Part shown: in pieces, positions 10,061 through 20,952 of the stretch
How the letters are laid out: each line of letters starts with the position of its first letter
How positions within the stretch are numbered: the first letter of the stretch is position 1
Source of the DNA: Acanthamoeba lenticulata
Taxonomy: Eukaryota; Discosea; Longamoebia; Acanthamoebidae
Direction: 5' to 3'
DNA: 43,151 nucleotides
NCBI GenBank assembly: GCA_002179805.1
Contig: NAVB01000407.1
Span: 1 to 43,151 of the forward strand
The notes under the pieces: generated by a model
What the model was told of the DNA's origin: nothing
Seen by the model: only the letters and a program-made list of their open reading frames with translations
The model's database searches: none
Translations under genes and position numbers: made by a program

Positions 10061-13000
10061 CTAGCTCGTGTTGGGCAACAAGCGCGCCGCAAGGTCCGGC
10101 GGGACTCGTTTGGCGAAGGTAGGCCCCAGCGATCGGAGCCACGCGCTTGCCGCCGCCGTTTCACCACCAGACGCGGAGGTCATGCTCGTGATGGCCTGCG
10201 CCGCCGCAAGCTTTACCGAGAAGGCGCCCATCGGACTGTCGGCTTCCATCTTGAGCACGCTCGCCATTGTGCCTGTTCAAAACACAAGGCGCACATCGGT
10301 TACTCTTCAGACCTGGCTGCTCCTGTGTTTTCGTGTTTGTTTCGTACTTGCGAGAAAGTCTGCGCCCTGGAGGGGCAGAGGCTCGCCCAGGAACTGCACG
10401 GCAGCCCACGCCAGCTGCCCCACGGCCCGCACTGTTGTCACCAGCGTCGAGTTGCTCGATTCAGCACCTGCGCAAGCGATCATGTCCACAACACACGGTT
10501 CACTTGGTGGCTGTCCAGCAGATGGTCATGGCACCACAGGCCTCTCTGCACCTGTAGGAAAAGGCCGTACCTAGGAGAGGCCACAAACGTTCGACAATAA
10601 GGTCATTGAAAGTCCACACCCAACCCTTCCACAGGACGACCAGCTCGAGGCACTTGAGCCCCACGAATGTGTTCGGCCGCAGCCCGTAAGGCTCTGCCGC
10701 ACGCGTCGCATGTGAGCTCATGAGCATAGTCGCGCGCGCATGGAAGTGTGGCGGGAGCGGCTTACCGTCCGTGTTGTGCGATGGCAAGGCGGCGATGTCC
10801 GCGACGACGTCAGCCAACAGGGCGGCAAGTCGCGCTTCGGCCTCCGCAATGTCATCCTGATAGTTGTGCCAGGCGTTGCTGGCAGCGATCTCGGCCAGAC
10901 ACACGTCCACCAGCTTGGTCCGCTCACGCTTGGGCCCAATTCCGTTGGCCTTGGCCTCCGGGCCCAAGCGCGCCGTCAAAAGCAGCCGCAGGGTACGGGC
11001 CAGCGTCTGCAGGCCGGCTGCGGCCCCGTCGTCGTTGACGTCGCCCAACTTCTTGTCGACAGTCAACAGGCCCGGATGGGCACACGAAAGGACGCGCACG
11101 AACTGGAGGACGTGGGCGGCCTTCGCGCTCTTGGTGGCAGGCTTGCCATGCGACGTGGCGAGGGCGGACAGCACGAGGTCAGCGCAGAGGAGGCTCCCGA
11201 TTGACCGCCCGCGCCCACCCTCCAACCGGCACACGCAGGCAAAGGCCTTGCACAGGGCCTCGTCCGCTGCTGCGACTGCTCCAACGTCAGTCAATCACGA
11301 TAGAGTGATCGCGAAACACACAATGTGGACGGGTACCCCGCAGCTCGGCTTTGCCGCTGGAACTGTTGGTCAGCCTGTGGGCCCAGCTCCACAGCAGGGC
11401 GTCGACGGCCGACTGGCCACCACGTAGCTTGGCGACCCGCCACAGAAGTTTAAGCACGAGGCGCTCCTGGTCGGCACAGCGCCGCATCCAGGGGCCATCC
11501 TCGCCGGTCACCATCGTGGTCGCGGCGGTCTGGCTCCGGTCGCGCTTGCTCGCGCGCTCGGTCTCGAATGTCTGCAACATTCGGCGCTCGAGGAGCGACA
11601 GCGCCACCGACTCGTCGAGGTTGCGACTCTGCGCAAAGTCCTCGGCCAGCTCCCGGAGGGTGGCCTTGCTCAGCAGCGCCATCCGCCGGGTGAAGTCTGC
11701 AAACAAAAGAAATAAAAATTGAGAACGAAAAGAACGAAGCGAAGCAAAAGCGGAGTCCGGACACGCACACTCGGTTGCCGTCTCGTCGGGCTTGCGGTCG
11801 CGCAGAGCCACGCCCGTCGCGGTTGTGGAGGTCGATGCCGGTGACGCGGAACCAGACGCCGGTGGGGCCAGCGTGGTTGTCGAGGGCGCCGAGGCGCCAG
11901 GCGGAGGCGGTGGCCAAACAGGCCGCGGTGGTCCAGTCGGCGACACCACGCCTACAGCCGAGCGCTGAGGCATGGCGGAGGCCGGCGTTCCGGGCGGCGG
12001 CGGCGGCGGCCAAGCGAGCCGCGACGGGGCGGGCGATGTTGGCAGAGCGCTGCTGCCGCCTGGCGGAGGAGGTGGCCACGCCACGCGAGCGGGAGACGCC
12101 TAAGTCCGGAGCACCAACACACACACACAAGGCGTGAGAAGTCAGAGGACGGGTGGACAACGGTGGCGCGGCTTTGGCGTACAGCGGCAGCAGCCGGAGG
12201 GGACGTCGCGGCTGTAGAGGTCACAAGGGATGGAAGAGGCGAGGGCGACTGGAGGTCAGGCGACGACGCAGGAGACAGATGCGAGACCCGCGTAAGTCGT
12301 TGCGCGCGGATGGCCTGCTCGGCCTTGGCCTTGCTCTTCACCTTCTTCATCAATTTGCTCTGTTCCATACGTGAAGGCCGAGCCGGGATCAGCACCATCA
12401 AGAAAGCCGAGTGATGCTGATGGTGATGATGGAAAGGGGAGCCGCACCTCCTTGGGAGCGTCGGCCTTCTTGGCTTTCTTGGACGCGGGGGCGGGTGCGG
12501 GCTCCTGGTGGTCCTCCGGCTTCCGCTTGCCGGTCTCGCCTGTCGCGGGAGTGGGAGTCGTAGTCGTCGGCGCGGTAGCGCCAGTCTCGGCCTCCTTTTC
12601 GGCCCGCCGCCGCTCACGTCGCTGCTGCATGAGGGTCTTGGCGTCGACCGTGCGCTTCTCCGCAGGTGGCGCTGCCTGTCGTGCCTTGGCCTCATCGTCT
12701 GCTCGCTCTTGCTCTTGTTCATCTTCACCAGCCACTTCCATCAAGCTCACGTCGGGCATGTAACTCTCCTGATGTTCCTCGTCCTCGTTCTCCTCCGCTT
12801 CGTCAATCTCAAGCTCATCCCTGACACTCTTCTCTTCTTCGTGCTCTTCCTTCTCCTTCATTTCGTCATCTCGCCCCTTTGGGGCTTCTTCGCCTTGCTG
12901 CTGCTGCTGCTGCTGTTGCTCGTCCTCCTTGGGGGGCACAGGAGTAGCGTCCTCCTTGAGGGGTGTCTTGCGCGGCCGCCCGCGCTTGGCGGGCTGTTGA

Positions 13001-13848
13001 GGTGCGGACGGCTCGGTCGTAGTCGTAGTCGTCGTGGCGTCGCGAGATCGCCGCTTGGCGATGCGCTTGGCCGGCACGACCGCTGGCGGCTTCTCGGCGT
13101 CCTTGGCCCGCAAACGCGCGCTGCGGCGGATTGTGCTGGGCGACTCCTTGGTGCTGGGTGCCTCTTCGTTCTCGCCCTCGTCCTCTTCACCCTCTTCTTT
13201 TTCCTTCTCATCTTCATCGTCAACGCTCGCCCTTCGTCGCGGCACGCCCGGACGACCGCGCGGCTTGGCCTCACCGTCATCTGCAGCAATCAATCACACT
13301 ACGGCGTCAGCACGCCATGACACACTTTACAGCACGCGTCACACGCTTCACAGCAAGGCACCTTGTCGATGTTCGTCCTCCAGCTCGCACACGCGCGCGA
13401 TCAGCTGTGTGTTAAGATTGCGTAAGGTGAGTGTTGCGCGTGGAGCAAGCTAGAACGAGGGGACTACACATACAAGTTCATGCCGCTTCTGCTGTTCATC
13501 GTATGCGGACTTCCATTCTCGCTTGGCATTTTGAATCTCTTCACCGACAGTACTCAAACGGCGATTCTCGGCTTGCAAGAGCGCCACGCTCAGCTTTAAC
13601 TGATTGAGTTCTCTTGCAAGATCCCTTTTCACCTCCTTCTTTTGCTGTTTGACAGCTTTTAATTGGCTCACTTCTTTGCTCAAATCTGCAATCTGTAGTG
13701 CCTGTGCTTCGAGTGTCTCCTGCTTTTGCCTCGCTGCAGCTTCGAGTTGGGCCATTTGCTTTCTCATGGCCACAAGTTCCGCGCGCAGAGCTCGCTCCTC
13801 ATCTTCTTCAGAGATTACGAGCCCCGTGCCCGCATCTTCCGTGTCCAT
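10061..13848 (-). CDS. Coiled-coil/AT-hook protein with ICE1-like C-terminal domain (little elongation complex subunit 1, tentative)
   Basis: Nine exons: 13848-13474, 13404-13362, 13280-12448, 12359-12129, 12099-11769, 11696-11337, 11275-10571, 10467-10348, 10272-10061 (3210 nt, 1069 aa, phases exact). Residues about 15-138 form a long coiled coil. Residues 140-420 are highly charged and disordered, with AT-hook-like KPRGRPG and KRGRPRK, an acidic block and a poly-Gln run. A Pro-rich part (several WPPPPP) follows. The C-terminal about 470 residues are alpha-helical, with KGWVWTFNDLIVERLWPLL and a final FSVKLAAAQAI region. A coiled-coil N-terminus, long disordered middle and helical C-terminus containing a W-x-W...ERLWPLL segment recall ICE1, the scaffold of the little elongation complex that promotes snRNA transcription by RNA polymerase II. 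That link is from memory of the family and needs a profile search. A 72-nt in-frame candidate intron lies at 10694-10765. Confidence 0.7.
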
Positions 13849-14180
13849 CTTTTCTTCCGTCTGAGAAAGTCTAACGAAAAAAAGAAAGAAATAGTTTGGA
13901 ATGTTAAGCATGCCCGCTACATTCTACTCCACCGAGCACGCCCAGATGTGAGCTGGCCAGCCAGTGTCCGTTGACTTGGACGCGTAGGGAGCGTTTCATG
14001 TGCTCACGCCCGGTCCTGTGATGGCCCCACACTCGAAGTTGCAACTACACGTGCGCCAACAGCTGCGCGTGCATTTGCTCGGCCGAAGCCGCCAACTCCC
14101 CCAATCACTTTCCTGCCGCCGGCAAGAAAAAGAACACGTCGCACGCAAGCCACCCTTTGCACGCGCTCGTTCTCGCCGCC
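13849..14180. promoter_or_regulatory. Divergent intergenic promoter region
   Basis: 332 bp lie between the starts of the ICE1-like gene (-) and the MFS gene (+). The region must carry both promoters by position. I saw no TATA box, CCAAT pair or repeat in it. The MFS protein could instead start at an in-frame ATG at 14157. Confidence 0.35.
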
Positions 14181-16988
14181 ATGACGGACACTGTCTACTC
14201 TCCACTCAGCTTGGGTGGTGCAGGCCTGGTCGTTGACCAAATACGTGAGAGTGGAGAAGATGAACGGAGGACAGGAGAGATTGAACGCGTAGGTGTGGAT
14301 GAGATTGATCGAGAAGGAGTTGAGGAACTCCTTTTGCCACGACCAAACACCTCCGGAGAGGCACCGCAGCACCCGGAAGACCCGCCAGACGACGTCGCAA
14401 TCACCGTTGACCCACCCTCCGACGAGGGGGAGCCGGCAGCGCAAGACAAGGCCAGCAGCGGGCAAGTCACGCTGCCTTGGAAAATTTTGCTCATTGTCTA
14501 CGGAGTCCTGGTGAGTGATGCCATCGCTGCCACCGTCATCACGCCTTTCGTGGCCGGTGCGCGATGTCCACTTAAGTGCCTTTGAGTGATAATATTTTTC
14601 TTTATTTTTTTTTAATCACTTATTATTGGACTTCGAAGTCTGACTCAAAGTCTGCGCAGACATGTGCCGAGTGCGGTTCGGGATCGCCGAGGATGAGGTG
14701 GGGATGGCCGCGGGCGCCCTCATCGGAGCTTCCAGCCTGGCCTCCTTCCTCTCCTCCTTCTATTTGGGGTGTGTGGCTCCTTCTCTGTCCCACTGCGTCT
14801 CTGCCGCGCTCTGGCTCACTCTTCGCGGTTGCCGCGTGTGTATGTGTGTATGTGTGCAGGCACCTGGCGGACAAGTATGGGCGCAAGCTGGTGGTCCTAT
14901 CGGGCCTGCTGTCGGGCGCACTGGGCACCTTCCTCTTCGGCCTCTCCCCCAACTTTGCGCTGGCTTTCGCCTCGCGCCTCTTTGCCGGTTCGTCCACATC
15001 AGGAAAGGCGCGCTTGCGGACGGAACGACAGCGAAGATGAGATAGAGAAAGAGAGGCGCAACATGATACGTGGGTGATGTTAGCTGCGAGAGACACTTAC
15101 CCCTCGTCCCTCTTCTTCCAGGGTTCTTCAATGCCAACGTGCCGGTGACACGCGCCGTGTGCGCTGACGTCACCGAAGGCCAGGCCCGCATCTTGGCCTT
15201 TGCCTACATCTCGGCCTGCTTCTCCCTCTCCCGCAGCGTCTCCAGGTGCGTGCGCCCACATCCAGCGCCCACATATCGCCATGGGGTGGCCACGCCAAGG
15301 CCTCGCGTGGAGCTCTCACCTCTCATCAACTGGTGCATGTGTTCACAGCGGCATCGGAGGGGCCTTCACCGACCTCGACTTCGAGGGCGTGCCCTTGCTG
15401 GAGGACAACCGTTTCCTCTTCCCGTGCCTTGTGGGCGGTAACGCCCCCCCCCCCCTTGCGCCCATACCTCTCCAATCTCACGGGCGGGCCGTGGTGCAGG
15501 GCTGCTCAACTTTGGGACGTTCCTGACGGTCCTCTTCTTCCTGCCGGAGACCAGGAAGGGCACCCAGCCCGGGGCTGATCAGCCAGCGGCCAAGAAGAAA
15601 GGCGTACGGAGCGCTCTGTGGCTTCCCGCGTGGCAGCGGCACTGTGCTGCCAAGCTAGGAGGGTGATGACATGTACTTATATGTGTGTGGGCAGTCCCTG
15701 CGCGAGGGGCTGAAGGTGGTGCTCGGGGACTGGCTGATGTCCAAGCTGATGCTGGCCTCGTGCGTGGGCTCCTTCTGCAACGGCGGCCTCCTCGTGGCCA
15801 TGGTCCTCTTCTACTCCCTTGCCGTCGAGGCACGTGCCCAACCCTCGCCTCCTCCTCTTCTTCGTGACAAACAATTTGACTGCTCTTTGCTGATCTTCCG
15901 CGTTCTGCGTGCACACACGACCCCGCCAGCATCACGGGTTGGGCTTCGATCCCCTCCGCAACGGAATCGCCTTCACTGCTTTTGCCTGCGCCGGATTCAT
16001 CTTCCAGGTTCAAAGTTTCCCGCTCGCTGCCCGCTTGGCATGATCGAGCTCACGAGACGCTCCCCTTGGCTTGGGCGGGTGGCTGGCCTTCCCCTACCCA
16101 TGTCCAGGTCTACGCCTTCAAGCGGGTGCTGGCCTGGCTCGGGGTGGTCAAGATGTTCAAGGTGAGCGCCCTTCTCCTGTGCACGGGCTCCATCCTGCTG
16201 CCCAGCACGTCCTTCATCTACTGGACTCTCGGTGCGCTGCCATTCTTGCCTCGTCGTCCACTTCTCTCTTTCCTAACCCACTGTCGTCCGATCGTCAGGC
16301 GTCAACACGATGGCGACGGTGCTCGTGTGGACCGCCCTGGGCCTCACGGTCTGTCTCGTGATCGCCTGCGGGTTCATGTGCTACCTCTCGAGTACGTACC
16401 TCTACGCGAGTCTATCCTCCAACAGAATCAGGGAATTCGCTGACCGGGGGGCATTTGCTCAACGTAGCCCTGGGCGCCATGCTCAGCAACGCCTGTGATG
16501 ACAGCCGACAAGGTCTCACCATGGGTCTCAACCAGAGCAGTTCCTCGTTCTTCCGGTTCCTGCGGCCCTCCCCCCCCCGCTGAGGAAGTAGTCATCCGCT
16601 GGCTGACTCACGTCCTGTGGGACACAGGGCGATGGGACCGTTCGTGATCGGCATCGTGTTCTCGGCGGGCGTGGCCCTCAACTTCCCCTTCTTCGGGTTC
16701 TGGATCCTGGCCGCGCTCTACCTGTGCTCTTTGCTCGTCCTCCTGCGCATGAGCCCCCTCGAGCGGTATCGCGTGGGCGACAAGGGAGCCGCCGTGTTCG
16801 TGGTGAAGGAAGACGACGAGGATGAGCTCTCATCCCAGGAGATGTTCGTCATTGGTGACGCGGACGACGAGGAGCTCCTCGAGCAGTACGAAGAAGAGCA
16901 GGCAGCCGACGCCACCTCGCGAAGCAACGGCCATGCAAAGGAGGCCCGCACGGCCAATCACGAGCAACAACAAGAAGAGCGAACATGA
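14181..16988 (+). CDS. Major facilitator superfamily transporter
   Basis: Twelve exons: 14181-14556, 14660-14768, 14860-14987, 15122-15245, 15349-15437, 15500-15603, 15695-15829, 15930-16007, 16108-16231, 16299-16391, 16432-16555, 16628-16988 (614 aa, phases exact). Residues 1-100 are a hydrophilic acidic cytosolic tail. Membrane segments follow from LLIVYGVLVSDAIAATVI onward. MFS motif A is clear after TM2: GHLADKYGRKLVVLSG. A long loop between TM6 and TM7 (PETRKGTQPG, then KKKG) and TM segments such as LLLCTGSILLP and FVIGIVFSAGVAL complete the 12-helix pattern. The C-terminus is acidic. The overall layout resembles ZIFL/tetracycline-antiporter-type MFS proteins; the substrate is unknown. 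The exon at 15695-15829 ends in a GC donor (see the separate entry). It converges on the ArfGAP gene with only 52 bp between stops. Confidence 0.9.
15830..15929 (+). other. GC-AG intron in the MFS gene (donor GCACGT)
   Basis: The exon ends GTCGAG and the intron opens GCACGT. The next exon starts CATCACGGG after CCAG. Only this border keeps both sides in frame (SLAVE joined to HHGLGFDP); the nearest GT, four bases downstream, breaks the frame. Confidence 0.7.
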
Positions 16989-17040
16989 CAGGAACAACTC
17001 TCCCTTTCTTTTTTGCAAACTTTGTTGTTGTTTTGCAGCT

Positions 17041-20000
17041 TCAGGCGCGGGGCGAGTCGTCCTCCTTCTTGGAGGCGATGATAATCGTACACCGCCGGGC
17101 CACGCCCAACACGGACGCCAGGTCGCCGGCGTACTTGATCATGCAGTACTTGCGTCGCAACTCCCTGCGTGCGGTCCCATCATCGCAGCGACATTGAGCA
17201 GTTGCGGGCAAAAGAGGAAGGAGATGATTTTGGGGGGAGAAGGTACGGGGAAGCGTCGGGTCGCAGGTAGCAGTAGGCGTGGTCCATGGCGGAGGTGAAC
17301 TGCGCGCGGAACTCGGCTCCGTAGGGACCCTCCAGGATCCGCTCCACGCGCTGTTTCCACTGCTCGTTGAACTTGCGGTTGCCGACGGCTCGCACGAGCT
17401 CCACGTCCTCCATGCGCCATCGGTCCAGCACCACCGAGCGAACCTGCACCCCGTGATGTGTTGTGGTGGCCCATGCGTGAGGTCAAGCAAACAGCAGCAG
17501 GAGGAAGAGGAAGAGGTAACGTGCCTGTGAGATGTGCACGCCGAGGCTTCGATGGATGCCCGAGCAGGCCAGGCAGATGAAGATCCCGTAGTTGATGGAC
17601 GCCCACTCTGGCTGCGCCTCGCCGCAGTCGGCGCAGTGGCGGTTGGAGGAGGAGGAGGAGGAAGTGGCTGCACGCTGGAGATCGCCCTCTGACTTTGCGC
17701 CATCGCGGCTCCGTCGCCGATGCGGGCTCTTGCTGCTCCGCCTGTGCTTCTTCGCTTTCTTTTTCTTTGTCTTTCGCTTGCCCGATGAGGCGCCGAGGCT
17801 CAGGGTCGCGTCCTCGCCCTCGGCCTGGCCCTCCGCCTGTTCGGCCTCGCCGTCCTCCTCGTCGGTGCCGCTGAGGGCGGTGCTGGTGCTGCTCTGACCC
17901 GCCGTGGCGAGGTCTTCCTCCGACGGCTCGGCGTCGATGATCTCGCGAAGCAATCGGCGGCTCTCGGTGATGCTGAGCTTGCCGTCCTTGTCCACCGCCG
18001 CCTCCTGGTCGCCGGAGTCCTTGCCAGGGGACGATGCATCGTCGCTGCCGCCGCCACCTGTGGCCTGGCCGCTGCTGGTGTCGTCGTCCCCGGCCAGGAG
18101 CATGCACGTCACCAGCGTGTCGCGCTCGCGGTTGATGATCTCCACCCACTCCTCGTTCTCGCGCTCCGACGGCGACAGGAACCGCACGGTCTCCTCCCGC
18201 GTCATCAGCTCGAAGAAATGCAGCGCCTGCGACGACGACGACGACGACGGTGCTCCCGCGGCCGACGGAGGCCCGCGTGCCGGCGACGTCGCCGCGGCGC
18301 CCTCGGCCGGCGACAGGGGCGGCTCGCCGACCGAGCGCGGCGGGCTGCGGCCCGACGGCGTGGAGGCGCTCAAGGCCGCCAGGCTCTCTTGGCGTTGCGG
18401 CGTCCGGGGCGACGTCGCGTGCTGGGTCGAGGAGGCCGGCGACGACGAGGTCAGCGAGGACGAGCGCTGGCGCACGGGCCCGGCGCCTCGCCCATGGGTC
18501 TCGTCGGGGCCGCCACTCGGGCCGAGGCTGCCGGCAGCCAGGGCCGCCTCCGAGGCCTTGGACTTGGCCGAGTCCTTGCGCTTCATCTTGGCCACGCCCG
18601 GCTGGGCCTTGACGAACATGAGGTCCCACTCCTCGAGCTTCTCCCGCTGGTGCTCGTCAAAGAGCATGAAGCGGCCCCGCAGGATCACGCCCCACCGCTT
18701 CTGCCAGTTCTTGCGGCGGCCCTTCTCGCGCCGGCGGTAGAGCCAGCCCTCGAAGAGGGAGTCGTCGTAGATGGACGGCCGGGCGATGACGCCCGCCTGG
18801 TCGAGGTCGGCCGGGAACTTGGCCCGCGAGAGCGACAGCGCAAACGGCAGCATGGCCGAGATCTTGCTCCCGCCCCGCCGCCCGCTCCCGCTGTCCTCAT
18901 CGCTCGAGTCGGCCGCCCGCTTGGCCCGCCCCATCTTGCTGCCCTTCCTCTTGGCTTTCTTGCTCGTCTTCTGCTTCCGGCCGTCCTTGGACGTCTTCGC
19001 CGCCGCAAGGCCGCCGCTTTCGCTGAGCTGCTGCTGTTGCTCCGCCGAGGCGTCGTCGGCCTTGGGGCCATCATCGGTCGTCCCGTCGTCGAGGCCCTTC
19101 CGCTTCCCGCCGTCGGTCCGGCCCTTGGAGGAGAGCATGAGCTGGAGGATGCTCCCGATGCGCTTCCCCTTCCTCTTCGCCCGCGGCGTCGTGGCCGCCG
19201 ACTTGGCCTTCTTGGTCTTCTTCTTTTTCTTGTTCTTCTTCTTTTTACCGGATTGGTCCTCGCCGTCATCATTGTCGTCGCTTTCGTCGTCGTCGTCTTC
19301 CTCTTCGGCCTCCATCTCGCGCTCCATCTCTTCGCCGTCGTCCTCGTCCTCGTCGCCGCCGTGCACGCGCTCGGCGAGGGCCTTGTGGAGCATGGCCTTG
19401 AGCGTGCCGTACATCTCCTCGAAGAAGCGGCTCTCGCGGTCCTCGTCGAGCAGGCCCGTGGGGACGGCGATGTGGGCCGGCAGCTCGTGCCCGTACGGCG
19501 CCGTGTTGCTCCGGTCCCGCGTGGTAGCGGCGCCGCGTCGGCGGCGGTAGCGGTCTGTGTGGTTCTCCTCCATGCGGCTCAGCAGCGTCTTGAGCTCGTA
19601 GGTGGACATCGTGCACAGCCTCCGCTCGAACTCCTTCAACTCCCTGTTGCCACACCCATGAGTGACAAAGAAAATAAAATGTAATTTACAAAATAAAAAA
19701 AAGCAAAAAAATGAACCTCTGGAGCTTGAGTTCCTCCTGGATGCGGTCGATCTCCTTCTTGAGCTCCTCGATTTCATCGAGCTCGTCACTGTCCCACTCT
19801 TCCTCGGCGATGCCCTCAAAGCCTTGCGTCTGCACAAAGTAGACGATGTCGCGGGCCGTCTCGCGCTTTGCCTTGGCGTTCTGTCCGTGCAGCAGGCTGG
19901 TGGGCCCCATCGACTTCGCGTGTGCCGGGTCTGCCGGCGTGCCCTCCTCGTCGCACATGGGCACCTCCTGCCCGGCCAATGTGTCACGATGGTCACCGTC

Positions 20001-20270
20001 GAGTTCGTCGGTGTAGGTGCCGGCCTCTTGCCACTCCAAGTCACCTTCTTCGATGATTCGCTTCAGCTCTTCGGTGGACATCTTCTCCAGCTCCTGCTCC
20101 AGCATCATCTCTGCCCCCGCACAACGCCAAGTGAACAATGAACAGAAAAAACGAAAGCGACAGACAGCAAAGAACGAAAAGAGGGGACAAGCACCAGCAG
20201 CGCCAAGCTCCATGCGCAGGTGCAGGTGCTTGTCATGCAGCCCCACACCGCTGGCATTGAGTGCTTCCAT
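17041..20270 (-). CDS. ArfGAP with split PH domain and charged linkers
   Basis: Exons 20270-20195, 20110-19717, 19643-17525, 17443-17247, 17164-17041 (969 aa, phases exact). The N-terminus has two short helical motifs of the type [14 protein letters not shown] and [14 protein letters not shown], followed by an acidic/poly-Lys low-complexity region. A PH domain begins near residue 456 ([20 protein letters not shown], then [12 protein letters not shown]). It is interrupted by about 130 Ser/Pro/Ala-rich residues and resumes near 630 ([16 protein letters not shown], then [11 protein letters not shown]). The ArfGAP zinc finger starts near residue 825: [37 protein letters not shown]. It ends with [12 protein letters not shown], typical of ArfGAP C-termini. 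Expected role: GTPase activation of Arf at phosphoinositide-bearing membranes (ACAP/ASAP-like). The arginine finger is the R of HRSLG. The intron inside the ArfGAP domain uses a GC donor. Confidence 0.9.
17444..17524 (-). other. GC-AG intron inside the ArfGAP domain (donor GCACGT)
   Basis: On the minus strand the exon ends CTCACAG and the intron begins GCACGT, ending GTGCAG before GTTCGC. Joining gives [11 protein letters not shown], the invariant ArfGAP stretch. The GT four bases in would shift the frame, so the GC donor is well supported. The hexamer is the same as in the MFS gene next door. Confidence 0.8.
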
Positions 20271-20952
20271 GTTGCGTCACGCTGCCAAATTCACGAGGCG
20301 CAACCTGAGACCACCCAAGCGTGCCACAAGAAGCAATCAAGTTTGTAAAAAACAAAGAGAAAAAAAGAAAATAAAGAGGGGGGTACCTGTGCTGTTCTCT
20401 TGATCGCAACTCCCCGAGAAGAGGGTCTAGATAAAGGAGGCTTGTTGTCCCACGTCTGGAGTTGTTTTCACTGCCGTCGTCTTCGTGGAGTTTGCTAAAA
20501 CAGTTGATGGCGATAGAGCCGAGTCACAAGAAAACAGGAATGCACGGCAGCGTGTCCGCGCCAACCCCGAAGAGCCTCTCGGTAGAGGAGGAGAGGTTTT
20601 CGGTATGGTTCCGGCCTCCTTCCGCTTTGCAATCCTCTTGCTATAGCTTCTCGTGCCGTAGCGCGCAGACTGCGGCCTGGCGGAGACCGTGTTGGCTCTT
20701 TCGAATTCCTGTCATTTTTCTACATCTTGCGCCAGTGACCCTCAACCATCCAACACGGTCGGCGCGTAGCCTTGGAGCTAGGCCCACCTGAACCATCCCC
20801 TCCCTTGAGCGTCTAACTCCTTGCGAGTCCAGGGCTGGAGAAAGAAGGCGATTGTTGACGCTATTTTTATCGGCTATTCTATGTACAATAGAACCCCTTT
20901 GCCAAGCCTGCAGCATTCTGTTGCGCGAACGGAAGAGAAGAGGGGGAAGTCC
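20271..20952. other. 682-bp intergenic stretch, promoter of the ArfGAP gene and 3' end of the START gene
   Basis: Both neighbours are on the minus strand. I found no gene-like sequence, RNA gene or repeat here. Short A-rich tracts occur at about 20340-20385. Confidence 0.4.

Noticed and set aside
18218..19684. Long + strand open frame of 488 codons opposite the ArfGAP gene
   Set aside because: Shadow of a GC-rich, low-complexity coding exon; the Arg/Leu-rich product has no family motif, while the minus strand has PH and ArfGAP motifs.
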